Source of the DNA: Serinus canaria
Taxonomy: Eukaryota > Chordata > Aves > Passeriformes > Fringillidae
DNA length: 64,000 nt
Assembly: GCF_022539315.1 (NCBI RefSeq)
Contig: NC_066326.1
Location: forward strand, 8,944,601-9,008,600
Direction: 5' to 3'
Shown here: positions 24,425 to 35,800 of the stretch, in pieces
Position numbering within the stretch: position 1 is the stretch's first letter
How the letters are laid out: every line of letters begins with the position of its first letter
Made by a program: the position numbers and the translations under genes
Notes under the pieces: generated by a model
Databases searched by the model: none
Told to the model about the DNA's origin: nothing
Seen by the model: only the letters and a program-made list of their open reading frames with translations

Positions 24425-26866
24425 CTATCTGCCCTTCATGAAGCCATCGAGGACACGGTCACTGCGGTCAGAGAGCCAGTAGCCGGCCATGGCAGCCACG
24501 GCGCCAATGAAGATGGCGGTGAAGACCATGTCACCCTTGGCAGCCAGTGTGGCGAGGGCACAGATCATCACACCAAAGAACATCTGCTGCAGCACCACCA
24601 CCTCGTCATCAGTCACGTCATCAAAGAAGCCCTTCTCTGGGGCATCTGCATGGACAATACTCGTGGGAGGGCACAGCAGACCAGCAAGAGCCCCCCACCA
24701 TGTCTCACACCCCCTGCCCAATGTCCCCCTGCATTGCCTTAGGCCATACCAGGGGGCTTGTCCTCCACGCACTGCCCATCTCGGCGGACGTGGCCTTGGG
24801 CACAGATGCACCGGTAGCTGCCCTCTGTGTTCTCACACACCTCCTGCACCCCTGTGCACACTGGCTCCTCAGCACTGGCACACTCATCCACATCTGGAGG
24901 GGGAGCCAGGATTCAGACAGGGCTTGGGTAGTAAAGAGGGGACAGTATGGCCCCCTAGTCCATGGGAGGCACTCACCCAGGCACTTGGCTCCGTCCCGCC
25001 AGTAGCCCTTGTTGCATTTCTTGCAGCGAGCCGGCCCGGCGCCCATGCAGCCGATGCAAGCCGTGGAGCAGTCTGCCTCAGGGAAAGGAGCCAGGATTGC
25101 TGCCAGAGCTCCTTCCCAGCCCAGCCAAGGTTGGCCCCAAGCAGGGAAGAGCCACCTGCATGAAAACCCCCCCTTCCCCCTGACCTCGGCACTCGTAGGA
25201 GCCCTCTGTGTTGACGCAGTACTGGTTGGCTCGGCAATGAGCCATCTCTGTGCCACACTCATCTATATCTGCAGGAGAGGTGGGAATGGCTCCCCTGAGC
25301 CTCAGCTCCAGGGACGCAGCCCTCATGGCCCTGAGCTCATCCCTGGCCTTCACTCACCGATGCAGCGGTGCTCATGCAGCACCCAGCCCCTCTTGCAGCG
25401 AAGGCAGCTGGAGTCCTCGGGACCCGTGCAGCGCCCGCATGCCTGGTAGCACTCTGCAGGCAGGGAGGGACATGTGGACACAGGCAGGGGGGAGCTGCCT
25501 GTACCCAGGCTGGACAGCACCGGCAGAGCCCCCACCTACCAGCACACACGAGGTGGCTCTTGTTCCGTGAGGCCTCATAGTAGCCATCACCGCAATCGGC
25601 GCAGAAGGGGCCGCCGTAGCCTGGGCTGCAGACGCAGAGGCCGGTGCCGCGGCGCGTGCCGTCACCATCGCATCGCCCATTGCCGCTGCAGGGCTGCCGG
25701 GACCCACCGGCACAGGCTGCATGGGGAGAGACCAGCCGGCTGGGACAGAGGGCAGCAGCCAGGGGAGCCCCTCCAGCCCCACCAGCACCCCACAGTTACT
25801 CACACCGGCAGTCCGGGCCGTAGGTGCCGGGTGGGCAGCAAAGCATCAGCCTGTCCACACATAGCCACTGGAAAAAGTCAGGGTGCTGCTGCTGCCTGGG
25901 GAAGGAAAGATACAGCACTCAGCCCCCAGCCATCTGCCTGTGGCCCTTGCCATCCCCCTGTCCCTGTCCCCAGACTCACTCATGGAACCACCACTGCTCC
26001 ACGTGCTCCTCACTTCGCTCCAGCAGCTGGTGACAGGCGAAGTCTGAGGGGGCACAGACACTCTCCAGCACCTCCAGCAGACGGGTCTCACTGCAGGGAT
26101 ACAAGCCAGTGTGGGGTATGACTTCTGCAACAGCTGGACTGCCCCAGCCCCTCACTGGGGTCACTTACCTGTGCTGGTACTTGGACAGCTTCTCCTCCTC
26201 CCAGGCTGTGTTACCCCCACCAAAGCCCTCATGCTCTGTCCGCTCCAGGCCCTGGGTGCATGGGGGAGCGGCAGTGCAGGCATGGAACCCCCCCTCCAAT
26301 AACCTCTCCATCCGTAGGGTTCCACAAGACACATCACCTCCAGGGACTTGCCACCCTCTTCCCTCCCCAGAGCCCAGGCATTGTGCCCCTGGGAGTGCCG
26401 CCCCTCTATCGAGCTCTGTCACCACCCTTATCCCCCCGGTCTGTGATTCCTCTGGGCCCCCCAACCACATCACCCCACGCAGGACCCCCTTGTCCCTGCT
26501 CACTGTCACCTCCAGGCCGTGTCCCCACGTCTGCCACCCGTGCCCCAGCCCCCGCCACTGTCCCCTCGCCCCCAGCTCCCCCCCCCAAGCAGCGGCTGTG
26601 TCAACCCACACCCCTCGGTGCCGTTACCCCCCGTGTGCCCCCTCGCCGCGGCCTCCATCATTCCTGTGACCCCCGGCGCGCACCCTGATGAAGCTGTCGG
26701 CGAGGCCGCGGCAGGCTCGGCACGGCTCGGCCCCGTCTCGGTGGGGGTCGGGGTCAGCGTGAACGGCCAGCAGGACCCCCACAAGGAGGGTGACCCCCAG
26801 GAGGGCCCCCCCAAGCCCGGGCCCCCTGCGCCGGGGCGACCGCGGCAGCAGCGGCAGCGGCCCCAT
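24425..26866 (-). CDS. CRELD1: CRELD1, cysteine-rich with EGF-like domains 1
   Basis: ER membrane protein; in mammals linked to heart-valve development and ER proteostasis. Ten coding exons, from the start: 26684-26866, 26169-26251, 25980-26090, 25804-25895, 25540-25716, 25358-25453, 25185-25268, 24977-25072, 24750-24893, 24425-24645. They total 1287 bases, 428 residues (human 420). Order: signal peptide; conserved N-terminal block with CRACRGLADSF, FGGGNTAWEEEKLSKY and WWFH; Cys-rich furin/EGF repeats; two calcium-binding EGF motifs starting DIDEC and DVDEC; then two C-terminal membrane segments around FFGVMICALATLAAKGD and AIFIGAVAAMAGYW, ending MKGR. The exon ending at 25804 uses the donor GTGAGT just downstream of a second possible GT. 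Only this choice keeps the C-R-S-C-A-G-G join in frame. Confidence 0.95.
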
Positions 26867-27098
26867 CGTCCGCCCGCCCCGCCCGCACCACGTGGGCCGC
26901 GCCCGCTGACTCAGCGCCCGCCGCCCCCGCCAATGGCCGTGCGCCGCCGCCGCCGGCCCCCCGCTCCCAGCCAATCCGCGCCGCGCCCTGGGCCCGCCCA
27001 CCCGCGCCTTAAAGAGGCCGCTGGCAAGGGCCCGGAACGGGGGCAGCGCGGACGGGCTGCAGTTGGTGACTCCGCACGGAGCGGGGCCGGCTGACCAG
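26867..27098 (-). promoter_or_regulatory. CRELD1 promoter, CpG-rich
   Basis: GC-rich stretch upstream of the CRELD1 ATG (26866). Visible motifs: a CACGTG E-box at 26889-26894, an AP-1-type TGACTCA at 26907-26913, and two CCAAT boxes (plus-strand reading) at 26930-26934 and 26971-26975. No transcription start can be fixed from sequence alone. Confidence 0.6.
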
Positions 27099-27141
27099 AC
27101 CGCACCGCACCGCACCGCACCGCACCGCACCGCACCGCACC
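27099..27141. repeat. (ACCGC)n pentanucleotide microsatellite
   Basis: About eight perfect copies of ACCGC in the upstream region of CRELD1. A perfect array of this kind is usually length-polymorphic. Confidence 0.9.
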
Positions 27142-27219
27142 TGCCTGGCCTGGGCAGGACCCTCTAAACATCCCCCCCCAGCCAATCCAAGCGGGTTCAC
27201 CTTCATCCCCTCCACTCAA

Positions 27220-27400
27220 GCTGGTCCAGTTCTCTCTCACTGTACCCAAATTTGCCCAGTTCCCCCTCATCTCACCCTAAACTGGTCCAGTTTGCTCTCA
27301 CACTTTCCCTCAAACTGTCCTAATTGCCAATCATGCCCCAATGAGCTGGTCCAGTTCCCCATCACCACCCCAAATTGGTCCAGTTCCCCATCCACCCTCC
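27220..27400. repeat. degenerate short tandem repeat
   Basis: The phrase CTGGTCCAGTTC recurs four to five times in variant form, separated by C-rich and CA-rich linkers of variable length (around 27220, 27283, 27340 and 27376). It fills the spacer between the CRELD1 promoter and the IL17RC 3' end. I see no gene in it. Confidence 0.55.
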
Positions 27401-27542
27401 AACCAAAAAACCTCCTTCCCCTTCATGCCCCAAACAGCCCTCTCCATGCCATCCAAGTCCACCCCATCACCCCTTCCCAACCCACCCCAATCCTTGCTGG
27501 ACTCAGAGCTGGACTCACACTCAGCAAAAGCACTGTCACGCC

Positions 27543-27548
27543 TTTATT
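27543..27548 (-). terminator. IL17RC poly(A) signal overlapping the stop codon
   Basis: Minus-strand AATAAA whose central TAA (27546-27544) is the IL17RC stop codon. I found no other AATAAA or ATTAAA on the minus strand between here and the CRELD1 promoter, so the 3' UTR is predicted to be only tens of bases long. Confidence 0.7.
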
Positions 27549-30500
27549 CTCCTACCGCCCGCTGCAGAGCCTCGGCCACCGCCGCTATGTATGGCTCTAG
27601 ACACCGGTGCCTCTGCCGAGCTGGGCCTGCCAGCGCCTGCAAGAACCGCTCCACCTCGCTGGGCAGTGCGAAGGCAGGGGCTACCCGCAGCGCTGGGGGC
27701 ACTGCCGGCACCAAGGCCTCCAGCCGGGCCACCACGTAGTGCCCATGGGCCACCGCCAACACTGGCATGGTACAGGACAGAGCCGCGGCAAACACCTCGC
27801 AGGGTGCCACAGCGGGGACATCATCAGGGTCAGGGTTGTGCCGGGGCCCAAGGCTGCCTTCAGCAGCCCCAGACTCTGGCACAACCCTGGCCCCGGCGTC
27901 CCACTGCTGTGCAGCAGCCACAGCTGCCGGAGAGAGGAGGAGGATGATGGTGTCACTGTCACGCAGCGCCCGGTGGTGCTGGGCGTGCAGCCAGGGCAGT
28001 GGCCCCAAAGCTGCTACCCCGCTGCCACCTCCCGGTGCTGCCACCACCGTAAGCCCCAGGGAGTGCAGAGCTGCCATCAAGGCACACGCTGCCCGCTCCG
28101 CCACCGGCTCTGCCGCGTGCACCAGCAGGGCCCGCCGGCCCTGCAGCGGACCTGAGAGGGAGATCATCAGTGCCTGGATCCCTCTAGGCACCCTGTACCC
28201 AGCCTATGGTGGGAGCCATGCTGGGAAGCACCCACCATGGGGGAGACTGTCCCCTGCCTCTGCCAGCCCAGCCCTGCAGCACCCCCTGTACCCAAGCTAA
28301 AGAACAGCCACGATGGGAAGCAGCTGAGACCACCACTGACATGAGTCCCCCAGTCCCCTTGCCAAACCCTTTACCTACCGTAAGGGACAGACATGGTGGG
28401 AGACAGGTTGCAATCTGCCCCCTCCCAACCACCATAGGGTTCTCACCCTCTTCTCTGTTTCCCTACACCCCTACCTATGCTGTCAGGCAGGCAAACATGA
28501 GCTAATTTGGGTGGGGGACCCCCTCTCTCTGTCCTCTGACCCCTCTGAGATAGGCATAGACTGCCCACTCCACCAGAGGCCCCAGGCTCAAACCACACTC
28601 ACCACTGGAGCCATAGCCAGCCCCCAGGGATTTCAGCCATCCTGCAGGGAGGAAAGGCAGTGAGGTTCCAGGAGGGGTCCCAGGCCCGGCACAGTCCCCA
28701 GAAGTGCACCACTCACCTTTCATGTCCTCCTTCTTCATCAAGAGCAGCAGTAGGAGACAGGCAGCTGCCAGTAGCACCCCCATCCACACCAGTGCCCAGT
28801 GGGTACGCAGGTCTGCAGGGCAGGATCTGCATCCACCAAGGGCCCACGGCACCCAACAAAGGTCTCCAGTGGCTCCACAGGGGGGTTCCCTCCCTCAGCC
28901 CTCCATTATCCCTCCTCTCCCCACCGTGGCTGCCAACACTCACACTTGTGCAGGGGACAGGCCCAGAGCACAACCTCAGTTCCATTCGATGCGTGCCACA
29001 GCTGTGGGGCACACAGAGACATGTCAGACACTGCCCAGCCCCTGCCTACTGCCTACTGCCCACTGCCCACTGACACTGACCTGCTGGCACTGCCCTACTG
29101 CCACGTCCTGCTGCAGATCCTGCTCCAGCAGGCCAGGGTGCCCTGCCCCCTGAAACAACCCAGCAGGTCAGACAGCAGTGCCACCACTGCTGGACACAGG
29201 GGTCCCTGGGCAAACCAGTGCCACTGCTGCCAGGACATGGGGGTCCCTTCCTCTTTACCCTGCTGGTGAAGTTGGCAAGGGGTGTGCAGGCACCCCGCTC
29301 CATGGCACACAGTGAGGCATTCCCCCCACGCTCCAGCAGCAGGAGGTCATCGGGGCGTCCGGGCAGCGCTCCTGAGAATGTGCCAGAGGGCTGGGTAGGT
29401 AGTGAGGGGAGGCCAAGGAGGGATCCCTCCCCAGCTGCACCCACAGGCTGCCACTAACCCTCCCACCCCAGCAGTACTCACGGTCCTGCAGGCACTGGGT
29501 CAGCCGGACCTGCCCACCGCTCCACACCTGCCCCAGAGAGTGGATTAACAGTGCTTGGGGGTGATGTGAGGCTGCCTCTGGGGCAGCTGTGGGGTAGAGT
29601 GGTGTCCTACCTGCACGCAGAGGTTGGGGTGTGGCCGCAGCCCTCCAAACTCCTGGGGTCCCTGTGAGTGCAAGGGATGCTCCGTAACTGTCACCACCAT
29701 CCTTTCCAAAGCCCCCAGTGCCCCACAGAGCCCCACAGAGCCCCTCACCTTCCCCCCAGCAGGCTGCTGCAGGCCAGGGAGGGGTTGGCAGGGCCCAGAG
29801 GGCACTGGCTGCCAGCAGGGCACCAGCTCAGCCAGGAGGTCACAGCGGGCTGAGAGGGAGCAGGTCAGCACCTGCCCCTCGATTTGCAGGACCAGTCGGC
29901 TCTGCGCCCACAGTCGCTCCCAGGCCTCAGCATCTGCAGCAGCACCAGGAGAGGAGTGTCACTCCATGTGGTGTCCCCTCAAGTCCCCGTGTCCCAGCCC
30001 CCTAAAGCCCATCCAGCCTCAGAGTGAAGGTACCATGAGAGAAGGGGCACAGGGTGGCCCGTAGTGGGTCCTGGGTTTCTGGCCAGACCTGGGAGTGGGG
30101 AGAAAGACAAGAAAAGCATTCATGCTGTGACTGTGATCTGGCTGGCTCCCTTGGGATGCCAGAGGGAGATATATGGAGCTTGGAGCCTGTCTTTAGTGGC
30201 CATTTATCCTGCCACCCCCACAGTGCCCAGTCGGATGCCCACCTGCAGGCAGAGGCAGGGCAGCACCTCATCAGCGGGCAGGACATAGTTCATGGGACTG
30301 CTCTGCTACCAGCAACCAGATGTGGGTCACCCCGTGGCAAATCACCACCAGCAGGGTCACCCAGGGGGATCTGCTCCCAGCAGACCCTCTCCCAGCTCAC
30401 TGCCTATAACACACACAGGGCTTCTCGGGAACGGGGAGGAGGGCAGCAAGTGGAGAACAGACAGGGACGGGGATCAGGGAACAGGGTGCATACTCACCAT

Positions 30501-31843
30501 GGTCACCACACGCCCTGGCCCACTGGTGCCATGGCTGTGGTTGTAGTAGAGCCGGAGTGTGTAGCTGTGCCCTACTGCAGCCCCCTCCACCTCCACAACC
30601 ACCTCCTTCTGCCCCAGGGAGACCCGCAGCCTGGGCACTGTGTGAGAGGCAGCACAGGTCACCCAGCTCCTGGCACTGCCCACCCAGCACCAGGGCACGG
30701 GGCACAGCACCCCTAGGGTCACTCCCGCCCCTGGTGTCCACTGCCTGGCTCTCCCCAGGGGATGCAAACCGAGGCAGGGTGATGCCAGCACCTACCTTGG
30801 CACTGGGGGACAGCAGCCTGTGCTGCGGGCCACGAACAGTCTGTGGGGACAGTGAATCAGCGGGCAGAGGGGCTGGGGCCACTGCAGGGGACCTGCCGGG
30901 GCTTACCTGGCACCCGCTGCTGCCGGCTCAGCCTCTGCCGGCCCCGTGAGTTCATGTAGGCTCGGATGTGGAGATCGGAGCCCAACGGCGCCTCGAAGCA
31001 CCGGAAGATCACCCAACCCTGGGCAGGAAAACCACCACCCCACTGCGGTGAGGCACCGGCACCGCCAGCACCCACCTCTCTGCGGCACAGGAACGGGACC
31101 CCCATGCCACAGAGATGCGCTGATGCCAGCGCCCACATCCCCCGTGCCCAGGGACTGACAGTGTAGGGACACTGACCCCCGGTGCCCCGCATCTACATAC
31201 CACGGTTCGGCCGCGCAGGGCGGGGCCCAAGGGTGCCCAGACCTCCACGGCCACGCAGCGGGATGAGGCATACGTGTGCCCAGAGAGCAGCAGCAGCCCA
31301 GTAACGTTGGGCTGGGACGGGGTGGCCCCAGTCACTGGTGACCACTGTCCCCCATCACAGCTATCCTCTGTCCCAGAGGTGCCCGGCTGCACGGAGAGGC
31401 GGGACTCGGTGGCGGTGCGGGAGGCAGGTGGCAAGGACAGGCTCACGCGTGTCTCCAGGCAGGGCGCACAGGCCGTGGGCTCGGTGCAGCGCAGCGCCGG
31501 CTCCAGCCGCAGACGAGCCAGGGCCAGCTCGTGTCTGGGTCCCGGGGGCTCTGTCCCGCACAGCACATCGGTGTCTGGGGGGACGGAGAGGGCAGCGTGG
31601 GGGTGGAGTCCCCATGCCCTGGGTGGGGTGGGGGCCATGGCGTGTTGATGGCACTTACCCAAGAGGCGGCAGGTGAGGCCCTGGGGGAGGCAGGGGTGAG
31701 GCCGGCGGTGGTGCCAGGTGCCCGATGCCTGCGCGCTGGTGACACCAACCCACCTGGGAGCAGGCCAGGGTGTCGCGGGGGACCCCACGGCCACCCGCCG
31801 ACCCCACCACCAGCACCAGCAGGAGCTGCCCCAGTGTGTGCAT
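27544..31843 (-). CDS. IL17RC: IL17RC, interleukin-17 receptor C
   Basis: Co-receptor that pairs with IL17RA for IL-17A/F and signals through its SEFIR domain. Seventeen coding exons, from the start: 31754-31843, 31659-31680 (22 bases), 31201-31574, 30907-31018, 30796-30840, 30498-30637, 30243-30302, 30034-30088, 29749-29933, 29611-29661, 29482-29527, 29259-29371, 29081-29149, 28944-29001, 28717-28812, 28603-28641, 27544-28151. All phases agree: 2163 bases, 720 residues. Landmarks: signal peptide MHTLGQLLLVLVVG; paired fibronectin-III-like ectodomain with GLTCRLL, TACAPCLE, FRCFEAPLGS, VLPCLCLQ and HPNLCVQ; a transmembrane segment after LRTHWALVW; basic KKEDMKGWLKSL; then the SEFIR block in one 608-base exon (RRALLVHA, LPWLHAQH, TIILLLSPAA). 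The residues upstream of the membrane (QDLQQDVAVGQCQQLW) match the family. Confidence 0.93.
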
Positions 31844-32307
31844 GGTGGGGCCGGGGCCTCGGTGTGCCCCGGCCCCACGCCGGCTACTCCCCAGCAGCCC
31901 TTCTCCTGGCTCCCCGGGCCCCACCGCCGCCGACGGCTCCCGCTTCCTGCTCTGATCCCGGACACCCGGCTCCTTGCGTGGCGTCAGCAACCGCCCTGGG
32001 GTGGGGCCTCCTGCTCCCGCACCGACCTCGGAGGGCTCCCTGTCCCGCCACCCTTGGGGAGGGTTTGGGGCCCCACAGAGACGAGTTGGCTCCATGGCAC
32101 GGGCACGGTGCCAGGCTGGCCCCAGGCAGCCGCAGCGGCTGTGGGACATGGTGTGGCAGCCGTGCCGGTACAGGCTGTGCCCAGCCGGGTGCGTCCTCTT
32201 GCCCCTCCGTGCTGCAGAGGAGCACTGGGCAGCTCCCAGTTCTCCAGGGCACAAACAAATCTCCCCCGGTACACCAGAGAGCCAACAGGGCAGGGTGAAA
32301 TGACACC
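31844..32307. promoter_or_regulatory. IL17RC upstream region / spacer to IL17RE 3' end
   Basis: A 460-base GC-rich interval between the IL17RC ATG and the IL17RE poly(A) signal. It presumably holds the IL17RC promoter and 5' UTR. No coding exon is visible. Confidence 0.5.
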
Positions 32308-32313
32308 TTTATT
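32308..32313 (-). terminator. IL17RE poly(A) signal AATAAA (minus strand)
   Basis: TTTATT on the plus strand about 500 bases beyond the IL17RE stop. It is the first canonical minus-strand hexamer downstream of that stop that I found. Confidence 0.75.
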
Positions 32314-32809
32314 GCTTCCACCCCAGACCAAGTCCTGCTGGCGATGTCGAGGCAAAGAGCCGGGCCGGGCTGTGCCCAGCACCCGCCCCTCCAGCCACCT
32401 GTGCGTGGGCAGGGCAAGGAGCCTCCCCATCTCTCAGCTTCTTCCTGCACCACCCCAACTCCTCGCTTGGCTGTGGCATCCAAAAGGGCTTCTATAGGCT
32501 CTCCTCTGGAGCACATCCCTGTGTGGGAATAAAGCTGCCCCTGCTAGGGACAGCATCTCCGCTCCTGGCCACAGATGGCAGCTGGATGCTCGCTCCGGCC
32601 CCAGCAGCACACTCCATGACTGAGGCCAGTCCTGCTTGGACCCCCGCAGCCTTTCCCGGGGGACGCATGGGTGTCCCTCCTGCTGCTGCAGTGGGCATAT
32701 TCTCACCTGAGCCCTGCCACTTCCTGGCAGAACCCCTGCCCTCACCGGGGGGCTGTGCCCAGCCCTGCACCCCCTGCAGCCATGCCCAGTTCAGGCTCAG
32801 CCTGGGCAC

Positions 32810-35800
32810 TCAGGTGCCAGAAGCTGCCCCGGGGGGCTGGGGTGGGGGGCTGCCCTCCCTAGCCCCCACCTCCAGCAGCCCGGGCAGGAGGCCCCCTGCC
32901 CTGCCCCAATGGCAGTGGCGAGGGGTCGGGGGGCTGCCCCGCAGGGCCCCCAGCAGACCGGGCAGCTGTTGGGGCAGGCGGTAGGTGGGCAGGGGCCGAA
33001 GGGGTCGGGGGACATCGCGGGGGCTGCAGAGCCGGCTGAAGTATGCCAGGACCCACCCGCCGCCACGGCCCGCCGCCCCCAGCTCCCCATGCAGGCAGGC
33101 CATGGCTGCCCCAAAAATGTCATGGGCATCCCCGGGCGTCCCATCGGCCATCCCGACCTGCCACCGATGAAAGAGCCGGGCACTGCCCCGGCTCCAGAGG
33201 AGGAGGACAGTGCCACGCTGGCGGCCCACGCGGCCCCGCTGGGCATAGAGCCAGGGCAGGGCACCCGCCTGACCCAAGCCACCCGCTTCCCACAGGTCCA
33301 GGCGCACGTCGCAGCCCAGCCCCGTGCGCAGCCGCTCAGCCAGGGCACACACCAGCCCCAGGTGCTCCTCTGAGTCTGGTGAGTACAGCAGCAGCACGGG
33401 GCGCCTGCCAGGAACACCTGCAGGGTGGAGGGGAAAGCAGTGACAGCTCAGCTCCATGTCCTACTGGCATCCCCTGGGATCCAACAGCATCTGCCATCCA
33501 CCACCCTGGGACCCCCTGCAGCCCAGGAACTGGCACCCTCTGGCACTCCAGACCCTCTTGCCATCCCTCCTGCAGTCCCCTTGGGTGCTCCTCACCATCA
33601 TTTGGCCTCCAGGTACCACGGCAGTTGAGGAGCAGCACAGTCACCACCAGTCCCAGTGCCAGCACCAGCCCCAGCAGCCCGAAGTGCCTGCGGGAGACTG
33701 GGAGAGAGGCAGTAAAGGGGCTGTCTGCCCATTTCCACTGCCCCAAGTCCCCTCCAGGACCCTCTCTCACCATCAGGACAGAGAAGCTGCTTCCGAGCAA
33801 AATGCACGTCCGAGCGCCACACCTGGAAAAGGGGCTGGGTAAGAGGGGGACCATGTTGGGTCCCCCATAGCACGGATGACTGCACAAGGGTCACCTTACC
33901 AGGACGCAGCTGCCCAGGACCTGCACTGGCAGCAGCAGCGCCAACTCCCCTGGAGCAGAGCCCTCTGGCTGCAAAGTACAAGGGCAGGGTCAGTGCGGGT
34001 CTGTCCCCACCACATTCCCCCCAGCTCTGCAGCACTCACCTGTGTGACAGTGTAGAGTGGGGCCTCGGGTTCACACTGCCCACCCCGGTGCTGGCATAGG
34101 GCTGCGCTGAAGGCTGCAGGGATGCGGGAGGTGAGGTGCAGATGCAGCTGGAGCCCCCAGACACTCACTGAGACATTCCAGGCAGTCTCTGCGGCCACCA
34201 GAGAGAGAGGGGAGGTTGCGGGATGCCCAACAGGGTGAGGGGTGCAAGGGACTCCAGAACATGGCTGTACTTAGCCTAGGGCTGTCTCCCACCCATAGGA
34301 CTCACCTGGCTGGTGGGGACACTCCACATGGCTGCTGTTCTTGTAGGAGAACTGAGGGGAGGTGGGATCAGCAAAGGGCAGGGTGAGCTGCCCTCACCCC
34401 CCACAGCTCCCCAGCCCCTTCTGAGATGGTGCCCACCCATCCACCCACCCACCCACAGGGGCTTACTCGGAAGCAGAGCTGGGGGTGCACATCCACCTTG
34501 TCCAGTACATACACCTGGAACAAATAACAAATGGAAAGTGTGTCACAGTTACCATCTCTGATCCACCCACTGCCCTGAGACCCTGAGAGACCCTGAGATC
34601 CAGTGGATGCCCCAGCGAGTGACATGGTCCCACATCCTGTGACACCTCAAGATCAGGAGCCCTCACCTGCTCATCCTCACTGGCTGTGGAATTGGGGATG
34701 TCGTGACAGGGTGCAGCCCCATCTGCTGCCTCCCTCCAGCAGAGAGTGGCCCGTGGGTGCAGGGGGCAGCTGGCATCCAGCACCATCGCCATCTGATCCT
34801 TGCTGCTGGTGCTGTAGTCATGAAAGTGCACCGAGGACCACAGCTCAGGGCCATCTGTGGGGCACCACATCAGTGGGGTGGGGAGACACCCAGGGACACC
34901 CTGGGGACTCGGCTCCCCTCCCCACAGGCACCAGGCACTCACAGGCATCTGGCCGGTCACGGAAGGGGCAGTGTTTGCTCCGTGGGCTGTCGTGGTGGGA
35001 GTAGGAGGCCTGGGGCAGCAGAGCATGATGGTCAGATCAGGATATGCCCCATCCCGCCCCCCCATGCAAGGGTAAAGGGGCTCTGATGGGTGTAGGGGAG
35101 GGCAACCCACCTCAATGCACAGGCAAGGCACCAGGAACTCATACGGCAGTGAGATGTGGTGGCCTCCTGGCACCAGCACCTGCAACATGGAGGGAGCATC
35201 AGCTGGCAGGGATTGTGTCCCCCAGTCTGGGATGGGGGTGTCGGGAGCCAGAGCCGTTACCTGCTGGTGGAAGGGCCGGGGTAGCTCCTCACACTCCAGG
35301 GCCAGCTGGTGGCAGAGCCGCACCATGAGGGGGGGACCAGTGGGCACCCACACCTCAATGGCTCGCACCTCAGGGACCCAAGCATGGGTAAAGACAGGCC
35401 CTGTAGAGCAGGCAGGGGGTCAGCTGGTTCCGGCGTCCCCCCAGGACACCTCCCAACCCCTTCAGTCTCACCGGGTGGATCAGCGGTGACCATATGGCTG
35501 CAGTTTAAGGCCAAGCCCCGATCTGGGATGGTGCGAAGGGAGACGAGGACTTGCCGCCCGCTCTCTGCCGGGAAGCAGTCGAACTGCACCTGCCACTGCG
35601 GGGAGCAGGGGGTCAGTGCGGGGACTCCGGGCCTCGGTGTGCCCCGCTCCACCCCCACCGCAGACTCACCGCTGAGCTGCCGAACACCCGGCGTCGCTGC
35701 CAAACCTGCAGCCAGCCAGCCCGGTTGGAGCCCAGCTCCAGGAAGGTGAGGCGCAGTCCCCGGACACCGCCGAGCTCTGAGAGAAATCGGCGTGGGGTGC

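Noticed and set aside
25804..25808. CRELD1 donor at TGCCG|GTGTGA
   Set aside because: It leaves the next exon out of frame. The GTGAGT two bases downstream restores the family Cys spacing.
34113..34188. Possible IL17RE acceptor CCCTGCAG at 34115-34114 that would split the exon
   Set aside because: The frame is continuous and homologous to IL17RE on both sides (TSRIPAAFSAAL), so the sequence is exonic; the true acceptor precedes 34188.
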